From Streptomyces sp. ISL-10 (GTDB lineage: Bacteria > Actinomycetota > Actinomycetes > Streptomycetales > Streptomycetaceae): a stretch of DNA of 64,000 nucleotides. The DNA is taken from positions 62,001-126,000 of the forward strand of contig NZ_JAGGOJ010000011.1 in assembly GCF_018614575.1 (NCBI RefSeq), in the 5' to 3' direction. Positions 48,266-57,567 of this stretch are shown here, piece by piece; position 1 is the first letter of the stretch, and each line of letters starts with the position of its first letter. A program made the translations under genes and the position numbers. Under the pieces are notes generated by a model. It had not been told where the DNA came from, did not search any database, and was given only the letters and a program-made list of their open reading frames with translations.

Positions 48266-48815
48266 GGCGCTGCAGCAGTCCCCAGGTGAACTCGGCGATT
48301 TGCTCGCCCTCGCCGGGCGGGGTGAAGGCCAGCCGCCATCGCGTCGGCGCCGACCCCTCCAGGGGGCGGACCGGTGCGAACGCCCTCGCCACCTCGTCGA
48401 CCGTGCACGACCAGGGCGTCAGATCCGCCGTCGTCCGCAGCTCGGGGCCGGCCGCCCCCGGTGCCCGTACGAGCCACTCGTTCCACACCGCGCCCTTGTC
48501 CGCGGCCAGGACCTCGAAGCGCAGGTCGGGCCAGAGCGGGAGGGGCCACAGCAGCGCGTCGCACTCGAGGTCGCCGATCCGCCGGTGCTCGACCGACTCG
48601 GGTTCGCCGAGCACCGAGCGGTACCGAGTCAGGGCACCGCGTCCACGGGGTGCGCGGACCATGGCCTGCCAGCGGCGGTTCGCCTCCCGCATCCGCGCCT
48701 GTGGGACGCCGAGCGTGCGCCGGGCATCGTCGACGAGGTCCGGCTGATGGTCGGCCATCCGGCGCAGCAGTACGAGCTGGAAGTCGAGCGGTCCGAAGGG
48801 GGCACCTGTACTCAT
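48258..48815 (-). CDS. Conserved streptomycete protein of unknown function
   Basis: A 185-residue soluble protein; ATG 48815 is used, ATG 48824 adds three residues. PFGPLDFQLVLLRRMADHQP and MREANRRWQAMVRAPRGRGA are recognisable as a family conserved across Streptomyces, but I know no function. The C-terminal part is beta-rich (RWRLAFTPPGEGEQIAEFTW). It is divergent from the zinc-ribbon membrane protein gene. Confidence 0.65.
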   Translation of the reverse strand: MSTGAPFGPLDFQLVLLRRMADHQPDLVDDARRTLGVPQARMREANRRWQAMVRAPRGRGALTRYRSVLGEPESVEHRRIGDLECDALLWPLPLWPDLRFEVLAADKGAVWNEWLVRAPGAAGPELRTTADLTPWSCTVDEVARAFAPVRPLEGSAPTRWRLAFTPPGEGEQIAEFTWGLLQRLI

Positions 48816-48946
48816 GCCCGACATCCTGCCGCCCAGGACGCGACGGCACGTGCGAGAGGGCTCGCCGGGGAAGTGAAGATTCCACACAAGATCCTCACAG
48901 TCTTACCCACCGCCCGTCCTCTGGTGCCGCATACTCTCCGGAAGCC

Positions 48947-49699
48947 ATGGATTACTGCCACCCGTGCGGACGGCACCTCAACGGCGCGCTGGCCTGTGCC
49001 GGGTGCGGCACCCCCGTCGAGGAGCTTCGCCGCCACACCACCAGCGCGCCCGACCCGGGCCACGTCTACGAGCTCGACGTGGAGCCCGAGCCGGCGCACC
49101 CCGGGCCGCGTGCGGCGCGCCGCCAGGCGCAGTCGCGCCGCAAGCCCGTGCCCACCGGACGCCGGGCGCGCAAGAAGCGCGGGCGCAAGGTGATCATGGG
49201 GACGTTCGGGCTGGTGCTGGCGGCGGGGGCGCTGAGCCTCGCGGAGCTCGCGATCGAGGGGTCCGGCGACGACGGGGCGGCCACCACGGTGAAGGAACAG
49301 GATGTCGTCGAGACGGAGACGATCGAGCCGTCGGCCCTGGAGGACACCCCGGACGGTCCGGGCGAGGTGAGCGAGCAGCCGGTGACGTCCTCCGGCTCCC
49401 CGCGACCGGCCAGGAGCGCCACCGGGTCCGGCAAGGGCACCGGCGCGCCCGCCGCCGGACAGACCGGTGACGTCGGTGACGGTGACGGCGGAGCCGGCCC
49501 TGAGCCCTCCGCGTCCGAGTCGGCCGGTGACGGCGCCTCTCCCTCCGCGACGGACGGTCCTCGAGACGACGACGACCCCTCGGCGAGCGATGGGCCGTCC
49601 TCCGGTACGGGAAACCCGGAGCCGCCGCAGCAGGAACCGCCGCCACCGGAGCCCTCGCCCTCGGAGACCTGCGAACGCTTCCTGTGGTGGTGCGTCTGA
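48947..49699 (+). CDS. Zinc-ribbon membrane protein with long acidic tail
   Basis: A 250-residue protein from ATG 48947. MDYCHPCGRHLNGALACAGC is a N-terminal zinc ribbon (C-x2-C ... C-x2-C). A basic stretch (RRARKKRGRKVIMGT) and one membrane helix (FGLVLAAGALSLAELAI) follow. The outer ~130 residues are disordered Ser/Pro/Gly/Asp, ending with two cysteines in CERFLWWCV. The layout suggests a cytoplasmic zinc domain linked to an extracellular tail. Function unknown; conserved in streptomycetes. Confidence 0.7.
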   Translation: MDYCHPCGRHLNGALACAGCGTPVEELRRHTTSAPDPGHVYELDVEPEPAHPGPRAARRQAQSRRKPVPTGRRARKKRGRKVIMGTFGLVLAAGALSLAELAIEGSGDDGAATTVKEQDVVETETIEPSALEDTPDGPGEVSEQPVTSSGSPRPARSATGSGKGTGAPAAGQTGDVGDGDGGAGPEPSASESAGDGASPSATDGPRDDDDPSASDGPSSGTGNPEPPQQEPPPPEPSPSETCERFLWWCV

Positions 49700-49808
49700 C
49701 GCCGGCGGGACCGGCGTGCCCCTTGCTTCCTGGGCTGCTTCAGTCCAGGGGCCGGTCCGCCGGCTCCTGAGCCTTGGGTCTGGTCCGCGGGGCCGGTCCG
49801 CCGGCTCT

Positions 49809-50258
49809 TCAGTCCTGGGGCCGGTCGTCGTCGCGCTCGCCCAGCATCCGCCTGAGCAGGTCCCTCAGCGCCGTCCGCTCCTCGGCGGACAGCTCAGCCA
49901 GCGGTTCGCGTGCGAAGTCCAGCGACGAGCGCAGCTGTCGTGCCGTGCCGCGCCCTTCCTGGGTGGCCGCGGCCAGCTTCACCCTGCGGTCGCCCGGGTC
50001 GGGGCGCCGCTCCACCAGGCCGCGGGCCTCCAGCCGGTCCACGATGCCCGTGATGTTCGACGGCTCGCACTTCAGCTTCTGCGCGATACGGCGCATGGGC
50101 AGCGGCTCCAGGGTCAGCAGCCCCAGCACGCGGGCCTGCGCGCCGGTGAGGGAGTGCTCGGCCGCCGCCTGCTCGTACTCGTCGTGGTAACGGGCCACGA
50201 CGGAGCCGATGAGCTCGATGACTTCGAGGGTGAGGGGGTCTGTTCCATGGGGGGCCAT
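49809..50258 (-). CDS. MarR-family regulator
   Basis: A 149-residue winged-helix regulator from ATG 50258. LTGAQARVLGLLTLEPLPMR, then IAQKLKCEPSNITGIVDRLE (recognition helix), and ARGLVERRPDPGDRRVKLAA (wing D-x-R-DRR). It lacks the N-terminal Cys of OhrR, although an ohr gene lies in the divergent operon; a Cys lies in the HTH. It probably represses itself and the divergent oxidoreductase through the palindrome at 50314. Confidence 0.85.
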   Translation of the reverse strand: MAPHGTDPLTLEVIELIGSVVARYHDEYEQAAAEHSLTGAQARVLGLLTLEPLPMRRIAQKLKCEPSNITGIVDRLEARGLVERRPDPGDRRVKLAAATQEGRGTARQLRSSLDFAREPLAELSAEERTALRDLLRRMLGERDDDRPQD

Positions 50259-50313
50259 AGGTGCCAGGATACCCAGATACTTGACAGTCTAAAATATTCA
50301 GGCGCATGGTTGT

Positions 50314-50326
50314 TTCAGTTACTGAA
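50314..50326. promoter_or_regulatory. Palindrome between marR and the oxidoreductase gene
   Basis: TTCAG-TTA-CTGAA, in an AT-rich gap that also contains TTGACA (50281) and AAAATATT. This is the expected place and size for a MarR half-site pair. Confidence 0.45.
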
Positions 50327-50348
50327 GCATTCTTTGGAGGCAACCGGC

Positions 50349-51365
50349 ATGTCCGCTCTTCCCGCGTCCGGCCGTGAATGGCACCTCGTCGCCCGCCCGC
50401 ATGGCTGGCCCAAGCCCGAAGACTTCGCCCTGCGTGAGGCGGAGGTCACCGAGCCGGGTGAGGGCCGGGTCCTCGTGCGCAATCTGTACTTCTCGGTCGA
50501 CCCGTACATGCGGGGCCGGATGAACGACGTGAAGTCCTACGTCCCGCCGTTCCAGCTCGACCACCCCATGGAGGGCGGCGCTGTCGGCGAGGTCGTCGCG
50601 TCGAACGCCGAGGGCTTCGCGGTCGGCGACCACGTGCTGCACGGCCTCGGCTGGCGGGAGTACGCGAGCGTGCCCGCGCAGCACGCCGTCAAGGTCGACG
50701 CGTCGCTGGCACCGCTCTCCGCGTACCTCGGCGTGCTCGGCATGACCGGTCTGACCGCCTACGCGGGCCTGTTCGAGGTGGCGTCCTTCAAGGAGGGCGA
50801 CACGGTCTTCGTCTCCGGCGCCGCCGGGGCCGTGGGCAGCCAGGTCGGCCAGATGGCCCGGATCAAGGGAGCCGCGCGTGTCATCGGCTCGGCCGGCTCC
50901 TTCGAGAAGGTCAAGCGCCTGATCGAGGAGTACGGGTTCGACGCCGCGTTCAACTACAAGGACGGCCCGGTGGCCCAGCAGCTGAAGCAGGCCGCCCCCG
51001 ACGGCATCGACGTCTACTTCGACAACGTCGGCGGGGACCACCTGGAGGCCGCCATCTCCTCCTTCAACGTCGGGGGCAGGGCGACCATCTGCGGAATGAT
51101 CGCCCAGTACAACGACACGGAGCCGGCCCCCGGACCGCGCAACCTCGCTCTGATCATCGGCAAGCGGCTGCGCCTGCAGGGCATGCTGGTGAACGACCAC
51201 TCCGCGCTCCAGCCGCAGTTCGTCCAGGACGTCGCGGGCTGGATCGCCTCCGGCGAGCTGAAGTACGACGAGACCGTCGTCGAGGGCATCGAGAACGGCT
51301 ACGACGCCTTCACCGGTCTGCTGCGCGGCGAGAACACCGGAAAGATGATCGTTTCTCTCGCCTGA
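50349..51365 (+). CDS. NADP-dependent medium-chain reductase (CurA/LTB4 dehydrogenase type)
   Basis: A 338-residue oxidoreductase from ATG 50349 with TTTGGAGGCAACC. VLVRNLYFSVDPYMRGRMND opens the fold, MEGGAVGEVVASNAEGFAVG follows, and TVFVSGAAGAVGSQVGQMAR is the nucleotide-binding A-x-x-G-x-x-G. IDVYFDNVGGDHLEAAISSF completes the family pattern. These zinc-free enzymes reduce enones or other reactive C=C bonds. Divergent from the MarR gene, followed by ohr 78 bases on, so it is probably part of a stress-responsive unit. Confidence 0.88.
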   Translation: MSALPASGREWHLVARPHGWPKPEDFALREAEVTEPGEGRVLVRNLYFSVDPYMRGRMNDVKSYVPPFQLDHPMEGGAVGEVVASNAEGFAVGDHVLHGLGWREYASVPAQHAVKVDASLAPLSAYLGVLGMTGLTAYAGLFEVASFKEGDTVFVSGAAGAVGSQVGQMARIKGAARVIGSAGSFEKVKRLIEEYGFDAAFNYKDGPVAQQLKQAAPDGIDVYFDNVGGDHLEAAISSFNVGGRATICGMIAQYNDTEPAPGPRNLALIIGKRLRLQGMLVNDHSALQPQFVQDVAGWIASGELKYDETVVEGIENGYDAFTGLLRGENTGKMIVSLA

Positions 51366-51443
51366 CACGTCACCCGTTAGGCTCTTCCCCAGCCGTCGCG
51401 ATCGTGGGCGCGAGTCGCGGCGAACCAGCAGGAGGAAGACGTC

Positions 51444-51866
51444 ATGTCCATCTCGCAGTCCGAGGTGCTCTACACCGCTGTCGCCACCGCGGAGAACGGC
51501 CGAGACGGCCGCGTCGCCACGCACGACGGCACCCTCGACTTCGTCGTGACCCCGCCCAAGGAGCTGGGCGGCAGCGGCACCGGGACCAACCCGGAGCAGC
51601 TGTTCGCCGCCGGTTACAGCGCCTGCTTCCAGCAGGCCCTCGTCGTCGTCGCCCGCCAGGAGAAGGCGGACATCTCCGGATCGACGGTCACCGCCGAGGT
51701 CGGACTGGGCAAGAACGACGACGGCTTCGGCCTGATCGTCAAGCTGTCCGCGAGCATCCCGAACGTGGACGCCACCACGGCCAAGGACCTCATCGAGAAG
51801 GCCCACCAGGTCTGCCCGTACTCCAAGGCGACCCGCGGCAACATCACGGTCGACCTCGCCGTCTGA
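51444..51866 (+). CDS. ohr: Organic hydroperoxide resistance protein (Ohr/OsmC)
   Basis: A 140-residue Ohr peroxidase from ATG 51444 with CAGGAGGAAGACGTC. The two catalytic cysteines are in GYSACFQQALVVVAR and HQVCPYSKATRGN, and the Arg/Glu set expected for Ohr is present near TNPEQLFAAG. It reduces organic hydroperoxides using lipoyl thiols. It ends before a strong terminator at 51882. Confidence 0.9.
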   Translation: MSISQSEVLYTAVATAENGRDGRVATHDGTLDFVVTPPKELGGSGTGTNPEQLFAAGYSACFQQALVVVARQEKADISGSTVTAEVGLGKNDDGFGLIVKLSASIPNVDATTAKDLIEKAHQVCPYSKATRGNITVDLAV

Positions 51867-51881
51867 CACGACCGACGGCAA

Positions 51882-51912
51882 AGGGCCGTACCCCCGAGCG
51901 GGGTACGGCCCT
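51882..51912 (+). terminator. Strong terminator after ohr
   Basis: Perfect 13-bp stem AGGGCCGTACCCC / GGGGTACGGCCCT with a CGAGC loop, between convergent genes. Confidence 0.75.
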
Positions 51913-51941
51913 CGTCGCATGTTCAGCGGGTCAGCAGCCGT

Positions 51942-54485
51942 TCAGCGGGTCAGCAGCGCCCGGCCGATCTGCGCGAACACACCCTTCGGGTGCGCCCGGA
52001 ACAGCGGCTCCGTGCCGAACAGCACCACCGGTGCTCCGGCCTTCGACGTACCCGAGACGATCGACGCCCGGCCCGCCGCGTCCGTCGGGCCGCCCTTGCC
52101 GTCATCGGCCGCGCGCCAGTGCCCGGACACCAGCGGGTTCCCGGAGCCGTACGACTGCTCCGCCCGCACACCGCTGCCCAGGCCGGTGAACCAGCCCGGC
52201 GAGTAGACGAACGTGTGCGCAGGGGCGCCGCCCGTGATCGGCCCGCCGGCGTTGGCCACCCGCACCACGCCGTTGGCGTCGCCGTTGCCCGCCACCGCGG
52301 TCACTTCCAGCAGCGACGCGGCCGCGTTGAACGCCGCACCCTGCCCGCCGAGTCCGACCACCGTGACACCACTCGCGTCGAATGCCGCCCGGGCCGCCGG
52401 TGTCAGCTTCGCGTGGTCCAGGTCGGAGGAGACGAACAGAGCGTCCACCGAGGACCAGTCGAAGCCCGCGTTGAGCACGTCCGTCGAGACGGGCACCACC
52501 GCGAAGCCCATCTCCCGCAGCGCGAACAGCTCTCCCGGAGTGACGGCCGCGGCGACCCTGGTGCGGTGCAGCGCCGTCGTGCCGTGGCCGTCCACCCGGT
52601 CGAACGCGACCCCGAGCCGGTCCGCCAGCACTCGTGCCGCACCCCGCGCCGAGCCGGGCACGACCGCCGAACCGTCGTTCGCCCGCCGTACCCGGACACC
52701 CTGCGCCAGCAGGGAGTTGAGGGCCGCGATCTCCTTCGGGTCGTCGAGGCGCAGCCGCAGGTCGCCGTACGGGGCGACCCGGCCGGTCGGCGAAGCGGCG
52801 TGCACCGTGCGGGTGGGCACCCGCGGCGCGGCAGAGACGGACGTGGCCACGGTCGCGCCCCACAGCCGGCCGAGGCTCCAGCCCGAGATGTCGTACATGA
52901 CCGAGACATCCGCACTGATGTCACGACCGTCGGCAAGGATCACATTGGCCAGACCGCGCTTGGGCTGGTGCATGTCGACGACGTACGAACCGGCCGGGTA
53001 CGCGCGCCCCTGAAGCCGGAAGGGCGTACGGGCCTGCTCCACGCGGACGTCGTTGGCGAGGAGGTGGTCGACCAGTCGGGCCGCCGCCACCGCCGACCTC
53101 TGGGAGCGTCCGGCCGGGATCACATAGGCGCGCGGGAAGGTCGCCGTGTACACGTCCTCGGGTCCGATGCCCGGCACGCCCGGCACGGTCTCCTCCGACA
53201 CCGGCCGCTGCGCCTCGCCCGCGGCGCCCCGCCGGAACGTCTCGATCTGATCGGCGATCACCGACGTGCGGTGCGTGTGCGTGTAGTCGAGCGTCGCCCG
53301 CATCGCGGCGCCCGCGATGTCCGTGTTGACGGCGGCCCGGCGGCGCAGCTCCGCGGCCGGCAGCGCGTCGTAGTCACGGTTGTTGACCCGCATCGGGAAC
53401 TCGATCGTGTGGGAGGCCACCGCGCCGTGGAACGGCATGTACTGCGGGGTGAAGATGGGCGGCCAGTCGTCCCAGCCCTCCTTCTCGTCCCGGAACGGGA
53501 TGACAGCCGGCCGCACCCCGTCCTTGTCGGGGGTGTAGCCGAGGCCGTTGACGGCCTTCTCCATGCCGAGGGCGTTGGCGTAGGCGTTCTTCAGGAAGAG
53601 GTCGTACTCGTAGTTCTCGCCGTGCGGCGGGGTCGTCGGCTCGATCAGCGTGCCGTTGACATAGCCGTGCAGATCCAGCATCACCGCCGGCTGCTTCTCG
53701 ATCGCGATCCGCCGGATGGCACGGGTCTCGGGCTGGGTCGCGGTGATGAAGTCCCGGTTCAGGTCGAAGCCGCCCGCGTTGGCGCGGGTGCCCGCGATCC
53801 GGCCGTCCGGATTGGCGGTCACGTTCAGATGGATGCGGTTCTTCGCGAGCAGGTCGGCGGTCCGGGCGTCGTTCGCCTTCGCCAGCTCCTCGATGAGCTT
53901 CAGCGCGGCGTCCGTGCCCTCCCACTCGTTGCCGTGGATGTTGTTGTTGATGAACACGGGAGTCTTGTACGCGGCGGCGATGCGCCGGTCCCCGGCCGCG
54001 GCCGCCGGCGCGTTCTCGATCCGCTCCCGCATCCGCTCCTGCTCACGGGCCTGGGCGGCGCTCTCCGGGGCGGTCACGGTGACGAGATACAGCTCGTGCC
54101 CGCTCGCCGAATGGCCCGCGACCTCGACGCTGACCCGGTCGCCCAGCTGCTGCAGGGCGTTGAGCCGCGGCGCGAGAGAGTGGTACGGGGCCAGTCCCAG
54201 CTTGATGGACTTGTCGTCCGGGTTCACCGGCGGGACGTCGAGCGTCGTCTCGCGCGGATAGCCGCCGGTCCTCGCCTGCCGGTCGGACGCCGTGTCGAGC
54301 GCGTTGGCGGCGGTCGACGCGGGAGCCCTGGCCGGCCCGGTGTCACGTCCGCCGCCCTCCCGCACGGGGTGCGGCCGGGGCTCGTCCCGGCCCGGGGCCG
54401 CGGTCGCGGCCGGGGTTAAGAGCGCGGCACCCGCGAGTGCGGCCGCGAGAGTGGCGGTGATCAGAACGGGTCGGGATGATCCCAT
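51942..54485 (-). CDS. Secreted M14-family zinc carboxypeptidase
   Basis: An 847-residue exported metallopeptidase from ATG 54485. Residues 1-30 are a signal peptide (LITATLAAALAGAALLTPAA). The M14 domain spans ~95-400: INNNIHGNEWEGTDAALKLI gives the zinc His and Glu near residue 184, NVTANPDGR and FDLNRDF are substrate contacts, DLHGYVNG gives the third-ligand region, and HTIEFPMR the catalytic Glu. The C-terminal ~400 residues are an additional beta/alpha region without a known family. It should trim C-terminal residues from extracellular peptides. Confidence 0.85.
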   Translation of the reverse strand: MGSSRPVLITATLAAALAGAALLTPAATAAPGRDEPRPHPVREGGGRDTGPARAPASTAANALDTASDRQARTGGYPRETTLDVPPVNPDDKSIKLGLAPYHSLAPRLNALQQLGDRVSVEVAGHSASGHELYLVTVTAPESAAQAREQERMRERIENAPAAAAGDRRIAAAYKTPVFINNNIHGNEWEGTDAALKLIEELAKANDARTADLLAKNRIHLNVTANPDGRIAGTRANAGGFDLNRDFITATQPETRAIRRIAIEKQPAVMLDLHGYVNGTLIEPTTPPHGENYEYDLFLKNAYANALGMEKAVNGLGYTPDKDGVRPAVIPFRDEKEGWDDWPPIFTPQYMPFHGAVASHTIEFPMRVNNRDYDALPAAELRRRAAVNTDIAGAAMRATLDYTHTHRTSVIADQIETFRRGAAGEAQRPVSEETVPGVPGIGPEDVYTATFPRAYVIPAGRSQRSAVAAARLVDHLLANDVRVEQARTPFRLQGRAYPAGSYVVDMHQPKRGLANVILADGRDISADVSVMYDISGWSLGRLWGATVATSVSAAPRVPTRTVHAASPTGRVAPYGDLRLRLDDPKEIAALNSLLAQGVRVRRANDGSAVVPGSARGAARVLADRLGVAFDRVDGHGTTALHRTRVAAAVTPGELFALREMGFAVVPVSTDVLNAGFDWSSVDALFVSSDLDHAKLTPAARAAFDASGVTVVGLGGQGAAFNAAASLLEVTAVAGNGDANGVVRVANAGGPITGGAPAHTFVYSPGWFTGLGSGVRAEQSYGSGNPLVSGHWRAADDGKGGPTDAAGRASIVSGTSKAGAPVVLFGTEPLFRAHPKGVFAQIGRALLTR

Positions 54486-54592
54486 GCGGTACGGACCTTT
54501 CGAACGCCGGAAGGAATCGGTTGACGATCAGTTAGGCGAGGTCTACCGGTTCGGCTCCCGAACAACAAGAGCACCACCGATAAGCTGTGCGC

Positions 54593-55402
54593 ATGCGTGA
54601 TCTCGGGGCGGGTTTCGGTTATCTGATGCAGGGCCAGCGGTGGGTCGGCAGGCATGGACGCTGGTTCGGCTTCGGACTGCTGCCCGGCCTGGTCACCCTC
54701 GTGCTGTACGCGGCGGCGCTCGCCGGTCTCGCCTGGGGCGCCGGCGACCTCGTCGCGTGGGCGACGCCGTTCGCCGACGACTGGTCCTCTCCGTGGCAGG
54801 GCGTCCTGCGGGGCACGCTGACGGCGTTCGCCTTCGTCTTCGGCCTGTTCCTCGCGGTGATCACCTTCACGGCGGTGACCCTGCTGGTCGGCCAGCCCTT
54901 CTACGAGTCCCTGTCCGAACACGTCGACCGCACCGAGGGCGGCGACGTCCCCAGCTCCGGTCTGCCGCTGTGGCGTGAACTGTGGATCTCCGCACGCGAC
55001 TCGGTGCGCATCCTGGTGCGCGTCGTCTGCTACGGCGTGCTGCTCTTCGCCTGTGGCTTCATCCCGGTCGTCGGCCAGACCGTCGTGCCCGTGGTCGGCT
55101 TCTGCGTCTCCGGCTTCTTCCTCACCGAGGAGCTGACCGCGGTCGCGCTCCAGCGGCGCGGCGTCGAACTGAAGGAGCGGCTGCGGCTGTTGCGCGGCCG
55201 GCGGCTGCTCGTCCTCGGCTTCGGGGTGCCGCTCACGCTGGCGTTCCTCGTCCCGTTCGTGGCGGTGTTCCTGATGCCGGGCGCGGTCGCGGGCGCGACC
55301 TTGATGGCACGCGACCTGGTGTCCCCGCCGGACGAGGACGGCCCTGCCCTCGCGGGCCAGGCCCACCCCGGCCAGGCCCCGTACGGATTCCGCAAGGGCT
55401 GA
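54593..55402 (+). CDS. EI24/CysZ-family membrane protein
   Basis: A 269-residue membrane protein from ATG 54593 (GTG 54587 is two codons earlier). It has four to six helices, including LLPGLVTLVLYAAALAGLAW, TLTAFAFVFGLFLAVITFTA and LVRVVCYGVLLFACGFIPVV. FIPVVGQTVVPVVGFCVSGF carries the family P-x-x-G block, and FYESLSEHVDRTEGG lies between helices. EI24 proteins include the sulfate permease CysZ; the substrate here is unknown. Divergent from the carboxypeptidase. Confidence 0.8.
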   Translation: MRDLGAGFGYLMQGQRWVGRHGRWFGFGLLPGLVTLVLYAAALAGLAWGAGDLVAWATPFADDWSSPWQGVLRGTLTAFAFVFGLFLAVITFTAVTLLVGQPFYESLSEHVDRTEGGDVPSSGLPLWRELWISARDSVRILVRVVCYGVLLFACGFIPVVGQTVVPVVGFCVSGFFLTEELTAVALQRRGVELKERLRLLRGRRLLVLGFGVPLTLAFLVPFVAVFLMPGAVAGATLMARDLVSPPDEDGPALAGQAHPGQAPYGFRKG

Positions 55403-55465
55403 GCCGCCAGGGGCGTCACGCGTCATGGCCCGGCCGAGATCCGTCAGACACCCCCAGGCGGTACG

Positions 55466-56185
55466 TCAGCCCGCGGCCAGCTCCACGACCGCGACGCCCG
55501 CCGCGCTCCGCCCCGCGTCCGCGAGCAGAGTGCCGTCCGGGCCCCAGACCGCGCTGCCGCCCCGGCACTCGCCCTCGTCGCCGGTGCCGATCTGGTTGGC
55601 GAGGAGGACGTACAGGCCGTTGTCCCGGGCGCGCGCCGGATACACCTTCTCGAACGAGTCGTTGTCCACGGCCAGGACCGAACTTGCCACGTACACACGG
55701 CAGTCGTCCGCCTTCGCGCGCCCGGCGAGCTCGGGGAACCGGTTGTCGTAGCAGATCGCGACCGAGAAGCGGACCCCGCCGAGCTCGAAACGGCCCTCCT
55801 CGGCGCCCGCGGTGAACACCTCCGATTCCGCGCCGTACAGATGCGTCTTGTCGTAGCGGGCGAGCAGTCCGCCGTCCGGACCGATCACCAGCGCCGAGAT
55901 CGTCGGCCGGTCGCCGTCCGCGCGGGCCGCGCAGCCGACCAGGGCCGCGGTCGCGGTCGTACGGCACGCCTCCCGCACCGGCTCCAGCCGGGGATCGTCC
56001 TCGGCCAGCCACATGCCGGGGTCCGCGGCGATCGGAGCCAGGGCGTAGCTCTGGGCAGCGAGCTCGCAGAACGCCACGAACCGCGCGCCCCGCGCGCCCG
56101 CTTCGTGGACCAGGGCGGCCATGCTGCCGACATTGGCTTCGATGTCGCCGGGAACGGACGGGAACTGCGCTGCTGCGATCCTCAT
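55466..56185 (-). CDS. Carbon-nitrogen hydrolase (nitrilase superfamily)
   Basis: A 239-residue enzyme; ATG 56185 gives the normal start MRIAAAQFPSVPGD. The E-K-C triad is visible: Glu in VAFCELAAQSYAL, Lys in ARYDKTHLYGAESE, Cys in VAICYDNRFPELAG. These hydrolases cut amides or nitriles, with typical substrates such as omega-amides or N-carbamoyl compounds; the exact one is open. Divergent from the LysE translocator gene. Confidence 0.85.
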   Translation of the reverse strand: MRIAAAQFPSVPGDIEANVGSMAALVHEAGARGARFVAFCELAAQSYALAPIAADPGMWLAEDDPRLEPVREACRTTATAALVGCAARADGDRPTISALVIGPDGGLLARYDKTHLYGAESEVFTAGAEEGRFELGGVRFSVAICYDNRFPELAGRAKADDCRVYVASSVLAVDNDSFEKVYPARARDNGLYVLLANQIGTGDEGECRGGSAVWGPDGTLLADAGRSAAGVAVVELAAG

Positions 56186-56268
56186 GCCGCCCATCATCGC
56201 CGTCTCGTCATCAGGGAGAAAACCACAAACCGGTTGAACGCGGAGCGACTCCTCGCCAGCATCACCGT

Positions 56269-56880
56269 ATGACCGAAGTGATCGCAGTTGCCGTCATCAC
56301 CGTCCTCGCCGTCATCAGCCCCGGCGCCGACTTCGCCATGGTGGTGCGCAACAGTTGCCTGTACGGCCGCACGACGGGCATGTTCGCCGCCGCCGGGGTC
56401 GCGGCGGGCGTGCTCGTGCACGTCACGTACACGATGCTCGGCGTCGGACTGCTGATCGCCTCGTCCACCGAGCTGTTCACCGCCATCAAGATCGCGGGCG
56501 CCGCCTATCTCGTCTACATCGGCCTGCGCACCTTCACCGCCCGGACCGAGGTCACCGTCGACCTGGAGCGGAACACGCAGGGGCTGACCCCGCTGGGTGC
56601 GCTGCGCGGCGGCTTCCTGACCAATGTCCTCAACCCGAAGACGACCCTCTTCGTCGTCTCCACCTTCACGCAGGTCGTCGGACCGGACACCGCGTCCTGG
56701 CAGCAGGCCGGCTACGGGCTGTTCATGTCGGTGGCACACCTCGGCTGGTTCGGGCTCGTCGCCCTGTTCTTCTCGCAGTCCCGGCTGCGTGCCGCCCTGC
56801 TGCGGCGCCAGCGTGCCCTCAACCGGGCGATCGGGTCCGTGCTCGTGGGTCTCGGCGTCACTCTGGGTTTCGCCCGCTGA
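56269..56880 (+). CDS. LysE/RhtB-family amino-acid exporter
   Basis: A 203-residue membrane protein from ATG 56269, of standard family length. Helix 1 with the hallmark TVLAVISPGADFAMVVRNSC (S-P-G-P/A-x), AAGVLVHVTYTMLGVGLLIA, IKIAGAAYLVYIGLRTF and FLTNVLNPKTTLFVVSTFTQ (N-P-K) are all present. It exports an amino acid or homoserine-lactone-type compound. Neighbouring nitrilase suggests but does not prove a link to amino-acid derivatives. Confidence 0.88.
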   Translation: MTEVIAVAVITVLAVISPGADFAMVVRNSCLYGRTTGMFAAAGVAAGVLVHVTYTMLGVGLLIASSTELFTAIKIAGAAYLVYIGLRTFTARTEVTVDLERNTQGLTPLGALRGGFLTNVLNPKTTLFVVSTFTQVVGPDTASWQQAGYGLFMSVAHLGWFGLVALFFSQSRLRAALLRRQRALNRAIGSVLVGLGVTLGFAR

Positions 56881-56926
56881 ACGCGTCGGCCACGCCTGGA
56901 CTCCCGGACGGGGCCATCACGGGGCG

Positions 56927-57095
56927 TCAGCCGACCCGGAGCGCCGTGCCGTCGATCACGAAACGACGTCCGCAGCCGGGAGCCCTCGGTGCCGGTGAAC
57001 GAGAGCGTCACCGTCTGTCCCGCGTACGCGGCGAGGCCGAAGCCGCGCTGTGCGCAGCCGCTCGCCGCATGGAGGCTGGAGTACGTCGCGAGGAA
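56927..57095 (-). pseudogene. C-terminal remnant of a secreted peptidase or binding protein
   Basis: The - strand reads ATYSSLHAASGCAQRGFGLA then AYAGQTVTLSFTGTEGSRLR, TSF, and after a one-base shift near 56968 VIDGTALRVG and a stop at 56927. This is the beta-sandwich end found on streptomycete S8/S53-type secreted peptidases. No intact upstream gene remains up to 57560, only scattered shadows. It is a relic. Confidence 0.5.
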
Positions 57096-57567
57096 CACCC
57101 ATCCCGCCCGTACGGCAGGCGCTCACGGTCCGCCGCTCCTCATCACTGCGCGCGCCGCGGCCTCGACGTCCGTCGGGTCGCCGAGTCCCGCCCCGGGCCC
57201 GTACCGCCGGGCGGACCCGCGTGGCACACCGGCGCGGCCGACCCGCCTCACGTCGGCGGACGACGGAGAGTTCCGCCTCCAAGCGCCCGATGTCGCCGCG
57301 GGGAACGCCGTTCGAGATCGTGGCCACGCGCTGCGGCAAGTGCTGTCGGGCGCCCGCCCGCCCGCCAGACCGGCCCGGGCCTGGGACGGCCCCCTGGACC
57401 CCGCGCCGCCCGGACGCACGGGCGCATGCACGGCACCCTGACCGGGCCGCCCGGTGTGTGGATGCCGCCGCCGAAGCCCCGCGCCACGTCCAGCCGGACG
57501 CCGTCCTGATCGTGCCGGAGCAACGTGCCGGAGTGAGACGGAGCCGGAGGCTGTGCCGCCTGCCGCG
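57096..57567. other. Stretch with no supported gene
   Basis: GC-rich sequence with overlapping open frames on both strands and no start signal or family pattern; probably the decayed body of the peptidase relic. Confidence 0.4.

Noticed and set aside
49809..51866. MarR gene as OhrR next to ohr
   Set aside because: The protein lacks the conserved N-terminal cysteine of OhrR and an oxidoreductase gene lies between, so the specific name is not justified.
51990..54419. 809-residue plus-strand open frame
   Set aside because: Antisense to the M14 carboxypeptidase, whose zinc motifs fix the real strand.
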